DNA of 64,000 nt, from contig JACKNK010000002.1 of assembly GCA_024234955.1 (NCBI GenBank), positions 124,001-188,000 on the forward strand, written 5' to 3'. This DNA is from Gammaproteobacteria bacterium (lineage in GTDB: Bacteria > Pseudomonadota > Gammaproteobacteria > JACKNK01). Numbering within the stretch: position 1 is the stretch's first letter; every line of letters starts with the position of its first letter. The position numbers and the translations under genes were made by a program. The notes below the pieces were generated by a model. It saw nothing but the letters and a program-made list of their open reading frames with translations, searched no databases and was not told the origin of the DNA. This document shows, piece after piece, positions 61,857-64,000 of this stretch.

Positions 61857-62996
61857 ATGAGAGCCCTGGATATCCCGCTTACCGGCCGTGGGTCTTCCCC
61901 GGGTCAGCGGCGTGGACTGTTGGCGCGCATGCATCTGGATGGGCCGCTGTTACTGGGACTCTTCGTGCTTGGCGGACTTGGCCTGGCGGTGTTGTACAGC
62001 GCCGGGGGCGGTCATACCGACCTGGTCGTTCGCCAATTGCTCCGCATCGGTCTGGCGGTGGCGGTGATGGTGTTGCTGGCGCAGGTGCCACCGCGTCGCC
62101 TGTATCAATGGAGCCCGTGGCTGTTCATTGCCGGGACCGGTCTGCTGGTTGCCGTGTTGGCGGTTGGCGACATCGGCAAAGGTGCACAGCGATGGCTGGA
62201 CCTCGGTTTCGTCCGCTTCCAGCCGTCCGAGGCGATGAAACTCGCGGTGCCGATGATGCTTGCGCGGCATCTTGCCCAGAAGCCGTTGCCGCCATCCTTC
62301 TGGCGTCTGCTTGGCGGGCTTTTGCTGATGGTGGTGCCGGTATTGCTGATCGCCAAGCAGCCGGATCTGGGCACTTCCTTGCTGATCGCCAGCTCCGGCT
62401 TCTTTGTCCTTTTCCTGGGTGGATTGAGCTGGCGTCTGTTGGGCGGTGCCACGGTGCTCGCGGTTCCAGGCGCATGGATTCTGTGGGAATACGGCATGAA
62501 GGACTATCAGCGCCAGCGTGTGCTGACCTTTCTGAACCCGCAGGAGGACCCGCTCGGCTCCGGCTATCACATCATCCAATCGACCATCGCAATCGGTTCG
62601 GGCGGCACTTATGGCAAGGGTTGGCTGAACGGCACCCAGTCGCATCTGGACTTTCTTCCCGAGCGTTCCACCGATTTCATTTTTGCGGTGTTCGGTGAGG
62701 AATTCGGGTTGATCGGTGCGCTCGTCCTGTTGCTGATCTACATGCTCATCGTGGGGCGCGGGCTGTATATCGCAACGGTTGCCCAGGACAGTTTTTCGCG
62801 CCTGCTCGCAGGGAGCATTTCACTCACTTTCCTGGTCTACCTGCTGGTCAATACCGGCATGGTTTCCGGCCTGCTGCCGGTTGTCGGCGTACCCTTGCCA
62901 CTGGTCAGTTACGGTGGGACCTCGCTGGTGACCCTCATGGCGGGCTTCGGTATCCTGATGGCCGTTCACACCCACCGCAGACTTCTGCCGACCTGA
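61857..62996 (+). CDS. rodA: RodA peptidoglycan glycosyltransferase
   Basis: SEDS-family polymerase that works with PBP2 in the elongasome. The 379-residue protein has about ten membrane segments. WLNGTQSHLDFLPERSTDF near residue 260 and LPLVSYGGTSLVTLM near 345 are SEDS signatures, and the conserved Asp of the large loop lies in the former. ATG at 61857. It sits 51 bp after mrdA and 2 bp before mltB. Confidence 0.97.
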   Translation: MRALDIPLTGRGSSPGQRRGLLARMHLDGPLLLGLFVLGGLGLAVLYSAGGGHTDLVVRQLLRIGLAVAVMVLLAQVPPRRLYQWSPWLFIAGTGLLVAVLAVGDIGKGAQRWLDLGFVRFQPSEAMKLAVPMMLARHLAQKPLPPSFWRLLGGLLLMVVPVLLIAKQPDLGTSLLIASSGFFVLFLGGLSWRLLGGATVLAVPGAWILWEYGMKDYQRQRVLTFLNPQEDPLGSGYHIIQSTIAIGSGGTYGKGWLNGTQSHLDFLPERSTDFIFAVFGEEFGLIGALVLLLIYMLIVGRGLYIATVAQDSFSRLLAGSISLTFLVYLLVNTGMVSGLLPVVGVPLPLVSYGGTSLVTLMAGFGILMAVHTHRRLLPT

Positions 62997-62998
62997 CT

Positions 62999-64000
62999 AT
63001 GTCTCATTCCCTCTCTCGTACGCTGCGCTCTCTGGCCGGTATTGCCGCGATCGCACTTCTGGCCCTTTCTCTGCCCGCTCTGGCGGGGATCGGCAAGGTC
63101 ATGGATCGTCCCGATGCGCGTGCCTTCATCGCCGAAATGGTGTCCCAGCAAGGCTTTGATGCCGGGCAACTTGAGGCCTTGTTCGACAAGGTCGAACTGC
63201 GTCAGGACATCGTCGATCTCATGACCCGGCCCGCCGAAGGCAAACCCTGGAAGGATTACCGCAAGATATTCATGACCGAGCGTCGTATCGAAGGCGGCAA
63301 GAAATTCTGCGCCGACAATGCCCATTGGTTGGGACGTGCGGAAGAGGTCTACGGCGTACCGCCGGAGATCATCACCGCGCTGATCGGTGTCGAGACGCAT
63401 TACGGCAGCATCATCGGTCGTCACCGTGTCATCGATGCGTTATCCACGCTGGCGTTTGCGTACCCGCCCCGGGCGCGCTTCTTCCGTAGCGAACTGGCGC
63501 AGTTTCTGATTCTGGCGCGTGACGAGGGCTGGGATCCGCTGGAGCCGAAGGGTTCGTATGCCGGCGCGATGGGTTGGGGACAATTCATTCCCAGCAGCTA
63601 TCGCAGCTACACCGTCGATTTCGATGACGACAAGCATCGAGACCTGTGGAACTCGATTCCCGACATCGTCGGCAGCATTGCCTACTACCTGAAGAAGCAT
63701 GGCTGGAGGCAGGGCGATCTGATCGCCGCCACGGCCCGGGTTCAGGGCAGTGGCTACAAGGAGTTGCTGCAGGAAGGGCTCAAGCCGGCGACGCCGTTCT
63801 CGGCGCTCGCATCGCACGGCGTTCAGCCCGACATTCAGGCGCGGGACGATGCCCGGTTGCTGTTCATGGAAATGGATGCGGAGAACGGTCCGGAATATTG
63901 GTTGGGTTTCGACAACTTCTACGTCATCACCCGCTACAACCACAGCCATCGTTATGCGCTGGTGGTTACCCAGCTTGCCAATGCGATTCGGGGCAGCTGC
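62999..64000 (+). CDS. mltB: Membrane-bound lytic transglycosylase B (3' end beyond window)
   Basis: Soluble-type lytic transglycosylase that cleaves peptidoglycan glycans with 1,6-anhydro ring formation. Translated from the ATG at 62999, it has a signal peptide (LAGIAAIALLALSLPALAG) and no lipobox, then the GH103 core: ALIGVETHYGSIIG near residue 127 with the catalytic Glu, and YAGAMGWGQFIPSSYR near 187. About 330 residues are seen; the end lies outside the window. It is the last gene of the mre/mrd cluster, as in pseudomonads. Confidence 0.93.
   Translation, partial: MSHSLSRTLRSLAGIAAIALLALSLPALAGIGKVMDRPDARAFIAEMVSQQGFDAGQLEALFDKVELRQDIVDLMTRPAEGKPWKDYRKIFMTERRIEGGKKFCADNAHWLGRAEEVYGVPPEIITALIGVETHYGSIIGRHRVIDALSTLAFAYPPRARFFRSELAQFLILARDEGWDPLEPKGSYAGAMGWGQFIPSSYRSYTVDFDDDKHRDLWNSIPDIVGSIAYYLKKHGWRQGDLIAATARVQGSGYKELLQEGLKPATPFSALASHGVQPDIQARDDARLLFMEMDAENGPEYWLGFDNFYVITRYNHSHRYALVVTQLANAIRGSC

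Overview
The window is about 64 kb of GC-rich (roughly 60-65%, judged by eye) gammaproteobacterial chromosome. Gene content and order (lolB-ispE-tRNA-Gln-prs-rplY-pth-ychF; hemA-prfA ... prmC-moeB; mreBCD-mrdA-rodA-mltB; trkA/trkH beside ntrY/ntrX) resemble the Chromatiales and neighbouring sulfur-oxidising lineages. A sulfur oxygenase reductase gene, a probable sulfur globule protein gene and a CbbQ-type Rubisco activase subunit point to a chemolithoautotrophic sulfur oxidiser. I cannot name the genus from sequence alone.

Layout. 1-9.6 kb (minus strand): ftsX (cut by the window edge), ftsE, trkH, trkA, an NtrX-like regulator, an NtrY-like kinase, a DUF4390 protein and a BASS-family transporter. 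9.7-20.5 kb: thioredoxin-like protein, rpmB-rpmG, a TPR/SPOR protein, pdxH, an ODP-type di-iron metallo-beta-lactamase-fold protein, a signal-peptidase-like protein that has lost both catalytic residues, a methyltransferase, a glutaredoxin, L-serine dehydratase, a FetAB-type exporter, a sulfur-globule-like protein and an RRM RNA-binding protein. 20.8-28.4 kb (minus strand): the hemA-prfA/prmC-moeB cluster, split by about 3.6 kb holding a membrane protein, a DUF3616 protein, sulfur oxygenase reductase and a DUF808 protein.

28.5-36.2 kb (plus strand): phnN-like kinase, TPR protein, lolB, ispE, an interrupted tRNA-Gln pseudogene followed by an intact tRNA-Gln, prs, rplY, pth and ychF. 36.3-38.3 kb: a lower-GC SGNH-hydrolase-like gene with AT-rich flanks, probably acquired. 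38.3-48.3 kb: CPA antiporter, degenerate polysaccharide deacetylase, MbcA/ParS/Xre-C domain protein, CbbQ, a HIT-like protein, a c-haem sensor-like membrane protein, a ClC transporter, an OmpA-domain coiled-coil protein and protoporphyrinogen oxidase. 48.4-55.2 kb: lutC-lutB-lutA for lactate oxidation, tesA, and a YbbA/YbbP-type ABC system. 55.3-64 kb: gatA and gatC without gatB, then the rod-shape and cell-wall cluster mreBCD-mrdA-rodA-mltB, with mltB running off the edge.

The most interesting points are: the SOR block inside a translation/haem operon together with a sulfur globule protein elsewhere in the window; the tight cbbQ / Xre-MbcA-ParS domain / deacetylase cluster lacking CbbO; the Ser-to-Thr and Lys-to-Ser signal peptidase paralog; the NtrX-like protein lacking the GAFTGA loop and the Walker B glutamate; and the tRNA-Gln gene interrupted in its T loop by a structured 70-bp insert.
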